From: Bubalus kerabau
Taxonomy: Eukaryota > Chordata > Mammalia > Artiodactyla > Bovidae
DNA: 64,000 nt
Assembly: GCF_029407905.1 (NCBI RefSeq)
Contig: NC_073641.1
Span: 16,909,001 to 16,973,000, forward strand
Direction of reading: 5' to 3'
Position numbers and translations under genes: made by a program. The notes beneath the pieces are model-generated. The model saw only the letters and a list, made by a program, of their open reading frames with translations. It was not told the DNA's origin and did not search any database. This document shows positions 21,893 to 33,190 of the stretch, piece after piece (the first letter of the stretch is position 1; each line of letters begins with the position of its first letter).

Positions 21893-22790
21893 AACTCCAA
21901 CATCTTTAACATCTTTTAAAATACAGACCATCCAAAACTCATGCTTTATTAATTATGTTCTCTCAGTGGTTGGCAAACATAGTCAGAGATGACTAAGCAA
22001 CTACAAGAAAAATGCCATGATGTACTGCTGAACTTTAAATTTAGTGATAAAAACACTTTTAACAAGTTTAATTTTCAATATATTTATTTAGTATGTACAG
22101 TAAAATTTGGATCACTATGTACAAGGACTATTCAGTTCAGTGGCTTCTTGAATATGTAAATCTAGAGCAGTGCCAGGAGTGGTGGCAGGAAGCTCAGTAA
22201 AAGTACAGATTCCAGTGTTCCAGTGTTGATAGTCCTTTAGTAGTTAGACATGACATGCTTTAATGTCCTTTCTAAATAGTGCTTCTACTGTACAGCCACA
22301 TTTAAAGATTACTGGTAGCCTATTCCTAAAGCTAATAGGCAACAGAACCAAGAACAACAGGGTCAAGGACAGATCCAAGGAATAGGACAGGAATTTAAAG
22401 CCCATTAGTTTACACATATGTAAATATTTGTCTTTTTGCATGAAATTGAATTTCAGTGCCTCTATAAATTAAATTTTTTATGTTTTGATTTTTATGGATT
22501 AGAAAATTGACATGTTTTTGATATTTCAGGGGAAGGGTGGTTTTATTATGTTTAAAAATTATCCTCAGATGTGTGACACAGAAAATGCACAAGTATATTT
22601 TACAGTAGTTTGTGAATCACTTTGATAAAAATTATGCAGAAAGGAAACAGTGCCTTTGAAGTCATCAGATGAGTTTAATTACTACTGTAACCAAATCACC
22701 ATCACTAACAGGTGACAGTAATTTTATGTTATTAGAAGTTGTGTTTTTACATATTTTTTTGATAAATTCTGACACCAGGTAAATTTCTTA
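21893..22790. other. Low-copy AT-rich DNA
   Basis: No repeat family recognised. A minus-strand ORF at 22244-22441 is hydrophobic but has no start or splice evidence. Confidence 0.35.
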
Positions 22791-22976
22791 TTGTTGTTCA
22801 GTCACTGAGTCACCTCTGACTCTGTGAGCCCACGGACTGCAGCATGCCAGGCTTCCCTGTCTCTCACTATCTCCCGGAGTTTGCTCAAACTCATATCCAT
22901 TGTGTTGGTGATGCCAGCCAACCATCTCATCTTCTGTTGCCCACTCCTCCTCCTGCTCTCAATCTTTCCCAGCATT
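22791..22976 (-). mobile_element. BovB LINE 3'-end fragment
   Basis: Older-type BovB end (TTGTTGTTCAGTCACTGAG), antisense, ending at TTTCCCAGCATTGG. It abuts a plus-strand BovA tail, making an inverted pair of related 3' ends. Confidence 0.85.
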
Positions 22977-23063
22977 GGCTACGCACTCCAGTATTCTTGG
23001 CTGGAGAATCCCATGGACAGAGGAGCCTGGTAGGCTATAGTCCACAGGGTTGCAGAGTTGGAC
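22977..23063 (+). mobile_element. BovA tail fragment
   Basis: CTACGCACTCCAGTATTCTTGG through AGAGGAGCCTGG to GTTGGACAC, then a short AC run at 23062-23074. The tRNA head is absent. Confidence 0.85.
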
Positions 23064-23074
23064 ACACACACACA

Positions 23075-24193
23075 ATTCTTATTCTTGGGGAAATAAAATA
23101 GTCAAAGCGAATCTGACAAATTAACATACAATTGTAGCATTATTAAGCATAGTGATATAATTTTGATTGTTTTGTGTTGTCCTAGAATTTGCTCCAAGAG
23201 TTCTTTTCATTTGACTCTTTCGAAGCATGTGCCCTTTTGACTCTTCAGGGTCTTATGCAGAGAACAAGGTAAATATGTTTGTGAATGTGTGACTTAAGTG
23301 TATATATTACCTAGAGTTTCCCTTTCCTTTAATTGTTGTTTTAAAACCATTGTTGCTTTATTTTCACTGTTATGACTCTCTGATTTGATTCAGAATAAAA
23401 AAGTAAATATATACAACATTAATCATTGCTGCTTACTGTTCCAGCAGATTTGATGTTGAAGTTGTAAGGAATAGCAATGGAATATTAAATATTATTTTTA
23501 GAAGTCCTGAATTTTTAATGTTAATGAAATAGGCCATGTAAATTTTGTGTATGGTTTGCTTAACTGTTACAATTTTAATTAAGTTTTTTCCTTTCTAGAA
23601 ATAAATGAGATGGAATATTACAGAATTTATCAGTAAACTGTGATAAAAATTTATTCTGAAATATTTAAAACCAGATTAGGTCAAATTTATAGTGGGTTTA
23701 TAACTGATTAGCTGATAAAACAATCATCTTCCTAAACATACTCCACCTTTGATAGTTTCAAGTTTATAATTTTTGCAAATGCACCTCCTGCCTTTTCTCA
23801 GCCACAAGATGTACCGATCATAACTAGGGCAAGAGACATTTTTTCCAAGGGAGGTCATATGTGCCTTTCCCTAAGTTGTAGAAGGAAAAACACAATTAAT
23901 ATCTAGATTAGAAGCAGTGCATAGCAGTAACCATGAACTATGTACAATAACATAGTTAATATAACTGGAAGTTTATCTGGTAGAAAGAAGAACTGAGACG
24001 GTGTAATTTTCTTTTCCCTCTACTTTTAGCTGTTAGTCATAAGGAGAAGTGGACGTACTGTTATACATGTATACTGATTATCTCTTGAGTCCATAACACA
24101 AAGCAGACAGGAGTAGAAAATTTTGCTTGCAACAGATGTAACTTTCATTTGAATAGTGAGATACCACGTAGATTTCTGAGCTCTTTAAATTAA
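23075..24193. other. Low-copy AT-rich DNA
   Basis: No repeat family or exon recognised. Confidence 0.35.
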
Positions 24194-24397
24194 AAGGAGG
24201 TGGCTCAGAGGTAAAGAATCCACCTGCCAATGTAGGAGGTGGGGGTTCAATCCCTGGGTCAGGAAGATCACCTGGAGAAGGAAATGGCAACCCACTCCAG
24301 TCTTCTTGCCTGGAAAATTCTAAGGACAGAGGAGCCTAGTGGGCTGCAGTCCATGGGGTCACAAGGAGTCAGACATGACTGAGTGACTAAACAGCAA
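24194..24397 (+). mobile_element. Bov-tA SINE
   Basis: A slightly 5'-truncated head (GGAGGTGGCTCAGAGGTAAAG), then GGGTTCAATCCCTGGG, the BovA body and an ACTAAACAGCAAA end. TSD not clear. Confidence 0.9.
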
Positions 24398-25577
24398 ATA
24401 TAGATCTCCAGCTAACAAGAAATTTATTCTGAAATCCTTAGACTATGTGATCAGTATTTAAGTGAAGTTCAGATCATGGTCAGAACTTGAATTGAGCATC
24501 ATTGGTAGAGTAAGTGAATATTTATTGAGCATGTACTATTTTTGTTTGTTGAATGCACGAATGAATGAGGAGATCGTATTAACTATGTCTTACAGTTGCA
24601 TTTTACTGTATGAAGATGTACTATTTTATATGGAAGATTTAGAAGCAGAGAGAAATGCAGTCCTGGAGGTTAAAACTAAGGGAGCTAATTCACAGGGAAG
24701 AGCTGAAACAAAACCTTCAGGAAGGTTAAAGAAAAGATAGTATGTAATGAAAAGTGGAATATTACTTGGGTACAGAATAACTTACTATTTTCTTTAATAA
24801 TTTATTGACATAACTATCAACAAATACATTATAATGTTATAGACAAAATTTTGCTTAGGAAAGATGGCAAATGTAAAGTGATTTTCCAAGTTGCATTACT
24901 AAAATAGGAATTTCACAGTTAAAGTTATTTGCTTTTTAAGTATCTGCCTATTTAAAAAGCATATTAATTCAGACAGAACTGAGTAAGAATTCATAGCTTT
25001 CTTTGGAAACCCTGTATAATGCAGAGATACATAGTATAAAAGTATGAGAGTTAAAAATATTTAAGAGAACATTTTAAGTAAACTTCTCACGCCACTTAGA
25101 GATGGACATGTTCATAACTCTTTAGTTTTTAAGCAAAATGCTAGTCTAGCTGAAGCCTCTTACATTTTTTTCTTAATTATCCTGATGAGGTTTATGGTAA
25201 TTTCTACTTTTACTAGCCTGGCAATTTACCACTCTACTTATTTGAAGTTTTCTGTGTTTCACTTTTGTTTTGCCCCAGCAACCTACTTATTCATCACTTT
25301 CTATCATTTCTAAATTTGGCATCCAACTTCATTGTATTTTAATAACATGAAGTCCATTGGGGATACTCTTCCTAGTGGGAGCACGGGTGTGCTGATGACA
25401 GCATCGATTTTGGGTTGTTATTTTTAATTAATTGTCAGTTTCCTATTCAAGTGAAGAGAGATCTGTATTAATTCACTCATTCAGATATATTGAAGAAGAT
25501 TTAATGGCCCAAAAGATACAAGTAGGTAGAAATAGGAAGTGATCTAGATCATTAGTTTTCAAACTTTACCACATAGT
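24398..25577. other. Low-copy DNA, one 92-codon ORF
   Basis: A plus-strand ORF at 24462-24740 starts MKFRSWSELE and ends RLKKR. I found no motif, signal peptide or repeat match, no splice context, and the surrounding composition does not change. Old MIR/L2-like words (TTTATTGAGCATGTACTA) near 24520 suggest it crosses an old SINE. Treated as chance. Confidence 0.4.
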
Positions 25578-25586
25578 AGATTTAAC

Positions 25587-25784
25587 CTGTTGTTGTGTAG
25601 TTGCTAGGTCGTGTCCGACTCTTTTGCTAGCCCATGAATAGTAACTCAGCAGGTTCCTCTGACCATGGAATTTCCCAGGCAAGAATATTAGAGTGGGTTG
25701 TCATTTTCTTTTCCGGGGGATCTTCTTAAGGATTGAACCGTGTCTTCCTGTATTGGTAGGTGGATTCTTTACCACTGAACTGAC
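25587..25784 (-). mobile_element. Bov-tA SINE, diverged, with 9-bp TSD
   Basis: Antisense Bov-tA; TAGGTCGTGTCCGACTC at left and GGTGGATTCTTTACCACTGA at right. AGATTTAAC occurs at 25578-25586 and 25785-25793, but related copies also lie just downstream, so the TSD is less certain than it looks. Confidence 0.85.
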
Positions 25785-26065
25785 AGATTTAACATAGAGA
25801 AGATTTAATCTAGGAAGCCCTAGATTTAACCTAGAGAAACTTTAAGGATCCCTATCCCTATACCAGTTAGAGTACTTGGTGTAGGACTTAGGCATCAGTA
25901 CTTTTAAGAATTTCCCAAATGGTTCTATTATGCAGCCAAATTTGCATATGTATCTGTGGTCAGATTTTTAAAAATATGTGACAAATACTCTTTGAGAGCC
26001 ACAAAATATTTACTATATAGCCCTTTGCAGAAAGTCTCTTGACCCATGAAATCCATTACTTTGTT

Positions 26066-26322
26066 CATCTGACTAGAAGCATTGGTATCACATGAGGTCT
26101 TATTAGAAATGCAGAATTCCAGGCCCTATCCTAGATCCGCATTTTTAACAAAATCTCTAGGAAGATCCCCTGGAAAAGGGAAAGGCTACCCACTCCAGTA
26201 TTCTGGCCCAGAGAATTCCATGTATAGTCCATGGGGTCGCAAAGAGTTGGACACGACTGAGTGACTTGGACTTTCACTTTCCCTAGGTAATTAACATGGA
26301 TATTAAAGCATGAGAAGCACTG
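26066..26322 (+). repeat. MER5A-like DNA transposon fragment
   Basis: Left part AGCATTGGTATCACATGAGG, then TTAGAAATGCAGAATTCCAGG and ATTTTTAACAAAATCTCTAGG. After the inserted SINE (26162-26280) the right part reads TATTAAAGCATGAGAAGCACTG. This matches the MER5A (hAT-Charlie) layout, non-autonomous and old. Confidence 0.7.
26162..26280 (+). mobile_element. 5'-truncated Bov-tA SINE in MER5A-like repeat
   Basis: AAGATCCCCTGGAAAAGGG through CCACTCCAGTATTC to GAGTGACTTGG with a CTTTCACTTT end. Part of the GAGGAGCCTGG segment is deleted. CTCTAGG (26155-26161) and CCCTAGG (26281-26287) look like the TSD. Confidence 0.85.
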
Positions 26323-26523
26323 ATACATATCATATATGTTGATACATATGTAGCATGTTGAGGATAATATTATTTATTAAGTATTAAGCTCCTTGATACT
26401 TTCCTGGCTGAGGTAATCAAGATTGGCTACACAGTTGATACTTTTTTCAGTTTTTAATCCTTTTACCAAGGGTTACATTTTTAGATTTATTAACCCCTAC
26501 AAAGGTTTCCTAGGCTTCCCTTA

Positions 26524-26722
26524 GAGCTCAGTTGGTAAGGAATCTGCCTGCAATGCAGGAGACCGGGGTTTGATTCCTGGGTCAGGAAGATCCCCTGGAG
26601 AAGGAAATGCCAACCCACTCCAGTATTCTTGCCTGGAGAACCTCACGGACAGAAGAGCCTGGTGGGCTACAGTCAATGGGGTTTCGAGAGTCAGACATGA
26701 CTTAGGAACTAAACTACCACCA
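26524..26722 (+). mobile_element. Bov-tA SINE with 14-bp TSD
   Basis: Head GCTTCCCTTAGAGCTCAG, full BovA body, end ACTAAACTACCACCA. Flanks CAAAGGTTTCCTAG (26510-26523) and CAAAGATTTCCTAG (26723-26736) match at 13 of 14. Confidence 0.95.
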
Positions 26723-26794
26723 CAAAGATTTCCTAGAGTGATAGATTATTACTTGGTCTCTTAGAATCAGATTCCCCTTTTCTTGAATCTGAAC

Positions 26795-27231
26795 TGGTCT
26801 TAGCGACATTCTTGATAAGTAGGAAGCAGCTGGACTGCTGAGGTTGGTGATCTGCAACTCTGCTTTTTCTGCCTGGGTTTCATGAACATTCCCTCTGGGA
26901 GTCCTGAGCTACCATGCAAGAGGTCTGATCACTGTGAGACTGCCTTGTCAGACCACATGGAGGTGCTCCATTTGATCACTTCAGCTGAGCCTAGATTTTA
27001 AGCCACCTCTCCCAGGGAAACCAGCCATATGAGTGGAGCCATCTTGAACCCTCCAGACCAGCCTGCTGCCTGCTGAATATCACCCAGTGACCTCTGTTGA
27101 AGCTACAGGGAACACTCACTCAGTGCTGTCTGAGCCCCTGATCCACAAAAATATGAGATATAGTAAAATGATTGTTTTCTTACACCATTAAATTTAGGGT
27201 AGTTTGTTATTCAGCAATAGCTAACCAGACC
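26795..27231 (+). repeat. MLT1-like (ERVL-MaLR) LTR
   Basis: Pattern of an old mammalian LTR: GAGTGGAGCCATCTTGAACC in the middle, then a 3' end reading ACACCATTAAATTTAGGGTAG and TTTGTTATTCAGCAATAGCTAAC. Exact subfamily uncertain; boundaries approximate. Confidence 0.5.
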
Positions 27232-27292
27232 ACCTATGTAGAACATTTTAAAACTTCTATGGTATCAGAGAAGAATTATTAAAGGTTATGCT

Positions 27293-28128
27293 AATTAAAA
27301 GACGCTTACTCCTTGGAAGGAAAGTTATGACCAACCTGCTGCTGCTACTGCTGCTAAGTTGCTTCAGTTGTGTCCGACTCTGTGTGACTCCATAGATGGC
27401 AGCCCACTAGGCTCCTCCGTCCCTGGGATTTTCCAGGCAAGAATACTGGATTGGGTTGCCATTTCCTTCTCCAATGCATGAAAATGAAAAGTGAAAGTGA
27501 AGTCATTCAGTTGTGCCCGACTCTTAGCGACCCATGGACTGCAGCCTACCAGGCTTCTCCGTCCATGGGATTTTCCAGGCAAGAGTACTGGAGTGGGTTG
27601 CCATTGCTTTCTCCGTGACCAACCTAGACAGCATATTAAAAAGCAGAGACATTACTTTGCCAACAAAGGTCCGTCTAGTCAAGGCTATGGTTTTTCCAGT
27701 GGTCACGTATGGATGTGAGAACTGGACTGTGAAGAAAGCTGAGAGCCGAAGAATTGATGCTTTTGAACTGTGGTGTTGGAGAAGACTCTTGAGAGTCCCT
27801 TGGACTGCAAGGAGATCCAATCAGTCCATCCTAAAGGAGATCAGTCCTGGGTGTTCATTGGAAGGACTGATGCTAAAGCTGCAACTCCAATACTTTGGCC
27901 ACCTCATGTGAAGAGTTGACTCATTGGAAAAGATTCTGATGCTGGGAGGGATTGGGGGCAGGAGGAGAAGGGGACAACAGAGGATGAAATGGCTGGATGG
28001 CATCACCGACTTGATGGACATGAGTTTGAGTGAACTCCGGGAGTTGGTGATGGACAGGGAGGCCTGGCATGCTGCAATTCATGGAGTCTCAAAGAGTCGG
28101 ACACAACTGAGCGACTGAACTGAACTGA
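27293..28128 (+). mobile_element. BovB LINE 3' end with nested BovA2
   Basis: Starts at AATTAAAAGACGCTTACTCC, inside the C-terminal ORF, and runs to the GAACTGAACTGA end. Outside the SINE (27338-27615) the ORF is fairly clean: 27650-27911 encodes KSRDITLPTKVRLV, CENWTVKKAE and the RLLRVPWTARRSN block. A TGA then ends it at LQYFGHLM. Confidence 0.92.
27338..27615 (-). mobile_element. Complete BovA2 SINE dimer with 10-bp TSD
   Basis: Both BovA2 units in antisense: a CTGCTGCTGCTACTGCTGC tail at left, the middle TTCTCCAATGCATGAAAATG linker, and the second unit to GCCATTGCTTTCTCC. TGACCAACCT flanks at 27328-27337 and 27616-27625. Inserted in BovB, so younger than it. Confidence 0.95.
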
Positions 28129-28680
28129 TGCTATAAACTTTTAATTTGAGTTTATACTGATTTTAAGATTAATCCTTTTGTATATATAGCTCAGAGATGA
28201 GATCTAGTGAAAGGACGCCACATGTGTGATGGCTTTGTGGTATGTCAATTTGACGAGGCTAAATTACAGTCCTTAGAATTTCCTTTGCAATGTATTTATC
28301 AATAAGTAGGCTATAAGAGTTATGCTTTCATAAGAGTTGGAAAGAGGGAAGGAAAGCATGAGCTAGTCTAGCATATATGCACCTTCTCTTAATTACTTAA
28401 TAAAACATCAGTGAGGCTTCTCCTGTGAAAAGAATTTTTTTCAGATATAAAGTCCCTCATCAGTCATTAGGGAGGTTACCCTGGTGGGCCTGATAATCAA
28501 TTGGAAGATCTTAAAAGAAGGTTTAGACATTCCCTGGAGAAAGAAACTCTACCTATGGACAACAGCTTTGGCCATTGTCTTTTGAATCCTAGACTTTTGT
28601 GTTCTTATATTTCTTACTGCCTTCCCTATGGACTCTGGATTTGTGTAAACTGATTCTCAAAATCATGCAATCATTTCATT
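28129..28680. other. Low-copy DNA
   Basis: No repeat or exon recognised. Confidence 0.35.
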
Positions 28681-28848
28681 TCCTTGTTTAGTGTATGTGT
28701 ATATACTACACACACACATATATATTATATATATGTATATACATGTGTATATATACACATGTATATGTATGCATGTATACATGTATATATATGTATACAT
28801 GTATATTATATATAATATACATGTATACATATATACATATACATATAT
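28681..28848. repeat. TA/TG/CA alternating tract, many palindromes
   Basis: About 165 bases of nearly pure purine-pyrimidine alternation built from TATA, ACATGT and GTATAC words. Strongly self-complementary on both strands. It ends directly at the BovB 3' terminus. Confidence 0.93.
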
Positions 28849-29863
28849 CAGTTCAGTTCAGTTGCTCAGTCATGTCTGATGGCGACCCCATTAATTGCAG
28901 CATGCCAGGCCTCCGTGTCCATCACCAACTCCCGGAGTTCACTCAAACTCATGTCCATCAAGTCGGTGATGCCATCCAGCCATCTCATCCTCTGTCGTCC
29001 CCTTCTCCTCCTGCCTCCAGTCCCTCCCAGCATCAGAATCTTTTCCAATGAGTCAACTCTTTGCATGAGGTGGCCAAAGTACTGGAGTTTCAGCTTTAGC
29101 ATCATTCCTTTCAAAGAAATCCCAGGGCTCATCTCCTTCAGAATGGACTGGTTGGATCTCCTTGCAGTCCAAGGGACTCTCAAGAGTCTTCTCCAACACC
29201 ACAGTTCAAAAGCATCAATTCTTCAGCGCTCAGCCTTCTTCACAGTCCAACTCTCACATGCATACATGACCACAGGAAAAACCATAGCCTTGACTAGACG
29301 GACCTTTGTTGGCAAAGTAATATCTCTGCTTTTGAATATGCTATCTAGGTTGATCATAACTTTTCTTCCAAGGAGTGTCTTTTAATTTCATGCCTTCAGT
29401 CACCATCTGCAGTGATTTTGGAGCCCCCCAAAATAAAGTCTGCCACTGTTTCCCCATCTATTTCACATGAAGTGATGGGACCAGATGCCATGATCTTCGT
29501 TTTCTGAATGTTGAGCTTTAAGCCAACTTTTTCACTCTCTACTTTCATTTTCATCAAGAGGCTTTTTAGTTCCTCTTCACTTTCTGCCATAAGGGTGGCA
29601 TAACCTCATCTGCATATCTGAGGTTATTGATACTTCTCCCAGCAATTGATTCCAGCTTGTGCTTCTTCCAGCCCAGCGTTTCTTATGATGTACTCTGCAT
29701 GTAAGTTAAATAAGCAGGGTGACAATATACAGCCTTGACATACTCCTTCTCCTATTTGGAACCAGTCTGTTGTTCCATGTCCAGTTCTACTGTTGCTTCA
29801 TGACCTGCATACAGGTTTCTCAAGGGGCAGGTCAGGTGGTCTGGTATTCCCATCTCTTTAAGA

Positions 29864-29864
<1 letters not shown>
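28849..29864 (-). mobile_element. BovB LINE, 3' 1 kb
   Basis: Antisense from the CAGTTCAGTTCAG end through the C-terminal region and RT. The RT box at 29605-29616 reads YADE. 5' truncation falls in the MGIPDHLTC region. Longest minus-strand remnant 28866-29183 (LKLQYFGHLM, GRQRMRWLDGITD). Confidence 0.93.
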
Positions 29865-29912
<48 letters not shown>

Positions 29913-29925
29913 AATATATAAATAT
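29865..29925. repeat. (CA)n(TA)n microsatellite
   Basis: About 15 CA units followed by a TA run. It lies at the 5' truncation point of the adjacent BovB. Confidence 0.95.
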
Positions 29926-30083
29926 AATCATGGGTACACAGACATCTCTTACTGGCCAATAAAAAAGATGAACACAGGGATTTAAATTCCTAGCTCAAGC
30001 TCTGTATCAATGACCGGATGTGACTTGAGAATGCTCCTCCAGACTATGACTCCTTTTGAAAAGGGGATTCTATTTATGCAAGG

Positions 30084-30270
30084 GTTGTAGTCGATAAGTC
30101 ATGTCCAACTCTTTGCAACCCTATGGACTGCAGCATGCCAGCCTTCCTTGACTTTCACTATCTCCTGGAGTTTGCTCAAATTCATGTCCATGGAGTCAGA
30201 GATGTTATCTCAGCATCTCATCCTCTACTGCTCTCTTCTCCTGTTGCCTTCAGTCTTGCCCAGCATCAAG
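30084..30270 (-). mobile_element. BovB LINE 3'-end fragment, older
   Basis: Diverged antisense BovB end (GTCATGTCCAACTCTTTGC ... CTTGCCCAGCATCAAG), 187 bases. A second BovB 3' end in the same orientation follows 7 bases later. Confidence 0.85.
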
Positions 30271-30277
30271 TAAGGAT

Positions 30278-30777
30278 GTTCAGTCGCTCAGTCATGTCCG
30301 ACTCTTTGCGACCCCATGAATTGCAGCACGCCAGGCCTCCCTGTCCATCACCAACTCCCGGAGTTCACTCAGACTCACGTCCATCGAGTCAGTGATGCCA
30401 TCCAGCCACCTAATCCTTTGTCATCCCCTTCTCCTCCTGCCCCCAATCCCTCCCAGCATCAGAGTCTTTTCCAATGAGTCAACTCTTCGCATGAGGTGGC
30501 CAAAGTACTGGAGTTTCAGCTTTAGCATCATTCCTTCCAAAGAAATCCCAGGGCTGATCTCCTTCACAATGGACTGGTTGGATCTCCTTGCAGTCCAAGG
30601 GACTCTCAAGAGTCTTCTCCAATGCCACACTTCAAAAGCATCAATTCTTTGGCGCTCAGCCTTCTTCACAGTCCAACTCGCACATTCATACATGATCACT
30701 GGAAAAACCATAGCCTTGACTAGATGGACCTTTGTTGGCAAAGTAATGTCTCTGCTTTTGAATATGCTATCTAGGTT
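30278..30777 (-). mobile_element. BovB LINE 3' end, 500 bp
   Basis: Antisense and well preserved. A minus-strand ORF over 30421-30741 encodes PTKVHLVKAMVFPVIMYEC through the RLLRVPWTARRSN block to GGIGGRRRRG, without interruption. Truncated at the LDSILKS region, and next to a short TA run (30784-30800). Confidence 0.92.
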
Positions 30778-30821
30778 GGAGATTATATATATATATATAT
30801 TTGGATTTAGCTTGTATATAC

Positions 30822-31034
30822 AGAGCTATGGCTCAGAGGGTAAAGCATCTGCCTGCAATGCTGGAGACCTGGGTTCGATCTCTGGGTTGGGAAGATCCCC
30901 TGGAGAAGGAAATGGCAACCCACTCCAGTACTCTTGCCTGGGAAATAACATGGACAGAGGAGCCTGGTAGGCTACAGTCCATGGGGTCGCAAAGAGCTGG
31001 ACACAACTGAGTGACTTCACTTCACTTCACTTCA
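30822..31034 (+). mobile_element. Bov-tA SINE
   Basis: Head AGCTATGGCTCAGAGGG, B-box-like GGGTTCGATCTC, full BovA body, and a CTTCACTTCACTTCACTTCA end. Low divergence. Left flank starts in TATA-rich sequence; TSD not assigned. Confidence 0.92.
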
Positions 31035-31133
31035 TAAACTGATATGTACCACTGACCTAATAAATATATTTTGGGAATCAACTTTATTAAAATCTCTGAG
31101 AAATCTTTACCTGTAATAAAATTTATTTTACTT

Positions 31134-31805
31134 TTGTTGTTCAGTTGTGTTTGACTCTTTGCGACTCCAAGGAGTGCAGCATGCCAAGCTCCCCTGTCCA
31201 TCACCAACTCCCGGAGTTTGCTCCAACTCATGTCCATTGAGTCAGTGATGCCATCCAACCATCTCATCCTCTGTCATCCCCTTCTCCTTCAGCCTTCAAT
31301 CTTTCCCAGCATTAGGGACTTTTCTAATGAGTCGGGCCTTTTCTAATGAGTTGGCATCAGGTGGCCAAAGTACTGGAGCTTCAGCTTCAGCATCAGGCCT
31401 TCCGGTGAATATTCAGGACTGATTTCCTTTAAGACTGACTGGTTTGATCTCCTTGAAGTCCAAGGGACTCTCAAGAGTCTTCTCCAACACTACATTTCAA
31501 AAGATCAATTCTTTGATGCTTAGCCTTCTTTATGGTCCAACTCTAACATCCATACATCAAAAGATCCATAACTTTGACTATATGGACCTTTGTCGGCAAA
31601 GTAATGTCTCTGCTTTTTAAAATGTTGTCCAGGTTTGTCATAGTTCTTCTTCCACAGAGCAATTGTCTTTTAATTTCATGGGTGCAGTCACCAACTGCAG
31701 TGATTTTGGAGCCCAAGAAAATTAAGTCTGTCACTGTTTCCATTGTTTCCCCATCTATTTGCCATGAAGTGATGGGACTGGATGCCATGATCTTAGTTTT
31801 TTGAC
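31134..31805 (-). mobile_element. BovB LINE 3' end, 670 bp
   Basis: Antisense, older TTGTTGTTCAG-type end. Near 31318-31355 a ~20-base word (TTTTCTAATGAGT) is tandemly duplicated, adding local expansion. The 31543-31788 minus ORF retains MASSPITSWQIDGE and KSRDITLPTKV. Confidence 0.9.
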
Positions 31806-32689
31806 TGTTACTTCATGTATAATTACAATAAATTTTTAAGTAAATTAGAAATGAATGAAGCCATATTTGCTAGAGCTTATAAGCCAGGAGTTGCTTGGGA
31901 AATGGCTACAATTTATTTCAAAGTTCTTAAAACATTGCTTCCCATGTGTGTTTTGTTAATTTCTCCTGACATATATTCTAAGAAGGCAATATTTTGCCTT
32001 AACAATATCATCTTTACTTTGGTAGACATCAGTGATTATAAATACCCATTTTATTTTTGTAAGATAATACTGAAGTTTGCCAACAGTACAGTTTCACCAA
32101 GATATAGTTTAGTCACTAGACTGCAAGCATTATATATACATACATATATTTAACTATAGTATATAAGTGATGATCTGTTTCTAAAATGTATTTAGTCTTC
32201 TGATTTCTGGATTTGATGGTATCTGATTTACACTATTTTCTTTCACAGATATAATTTAAAACACAGTAAGCAATGTTAGAATAAAATTTTGTATCACTCT
32301 TCCATATTTTCTTAGAACATCACACACTGTCAATTAAATGTTTTTATTCAAATATAGTCAGCAATTGGGACACAATTGGACTTTCCGTAGACTGATCAAT
32401 CTCAATTTGTTTGAATGGCGGTAGTAGTTTTAGTGCCACGAGAGGGTCACTTACCTTATGTTAAAATATGCCTACTGCCTTACCAAGTATATGGTATCAT
32501 AGTGTAGAAATGTTGAATTAGTAGTTCATAATAAAAACTTTGGTTCTAGGTTACACAAAGACCACCTAAATGATAGAAATAAACAAGCTTACTTCTCTGT
32601 GCTTTAGTTTTTTCACTTTTAATACTGGACTACCTACCCGAATTCTCTTTTGTACTGGGATAATTCAGATCTCCTTTTTAAAAAATATT
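31806..32689. other. Low-copy AT-rich DNA
   Basis: An ORF at 31815-32153 (plus, 112 codons) has no recognised family and is in AT-rich sequence; treated as chance. GCTTTAGTTTTTTCACTTTT near 32600 hints at a decayed MIR. Confidence 0.35.
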
Positions 32690-33190
32690 TACATATACAC
32701 AATGGAGTATTACTCAGCCATTAAAAAGAATACATTTGAATCAGTTTTAATGAGGTGGATGAAACTGGAGCCTATTATACAGAGTGAAGTAAGCAAGAAA
32801 GAAAAACACCAATAAGTATACTAACGTATATATATGGAATTTAGAAAGATGGTAACAATAACCCTGTATACGAGACAGCAAAAGAGACACTGATATATAG
32901 AACAGTCTTTTGGACTCTGTGGGAGAGGGAGAGGGTGGGATGATTTGGGAGAATAGCATTGAAACATGTATAATATCATATATGAAACAAGTCGCCAGTC
33001 CAGGTTCGATGCACGATACTGGATGCTTGGGGCTGGTGCACTGGGACGACCCAGAGGGATGGTATGGGGAGGGAGGAGGGAGGAGGGTTCAGGATGGGGA
33101 ACACATGTATACCTGTGGCGGATTCATTTTGATATATGGCAAAACCAATACAATATTGTAAAGTTAAATAAAATAAAATTAAAAAAAATT
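32690..33190 (+). mobile_element. Ruminant L1 3' end with poly(A)
   Basis: ORF2 C-terminus (YTMEYYSAIKKN at about 32690) then a 3' UTR with CGCCAGTCCAGGTTCGATGC and GGGGAGGGAGGAGGGAGGAG, and an AAATAAAATAAAATTAAAAA tail near 33162-33187. Plus strand, 5'-truncated, relatively young. Confidence 0.9.

Noticed and set aside
22244..22441. Minus-strand hydrophobic ORF, 65 codons
   Set aside because: No good start context or splice signals and no similarity in layout to the 34146 candidate; hydrophobic runs are common in AT-rich DNA.
24462..24740. Plus-strand ORF of 92 codons in low-copy DNA
   Set aside because: No recognisable domain, no splice or poly(A) context, and it seems to cross old MIR/L2-like sequence. 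Too short to beat chance without conservation data.
28868..29385. Plus-strand ORFs of 118-168 codons here, and similar ones at 30392-30970 and 40868-41434 (minus)
   Set aside because: They are antisense shadows of well-preserved BovB coding sequence. The same SITNSRSSLKLM or NHLILCRPLL text recurs at many BovB copies.
31815..32153. Plus-strand ORF of 112 codons
   Set aside because: AT-rich, starts directly at a BovB boundary, and has no recognised family. A chance ORF is the simpler view.
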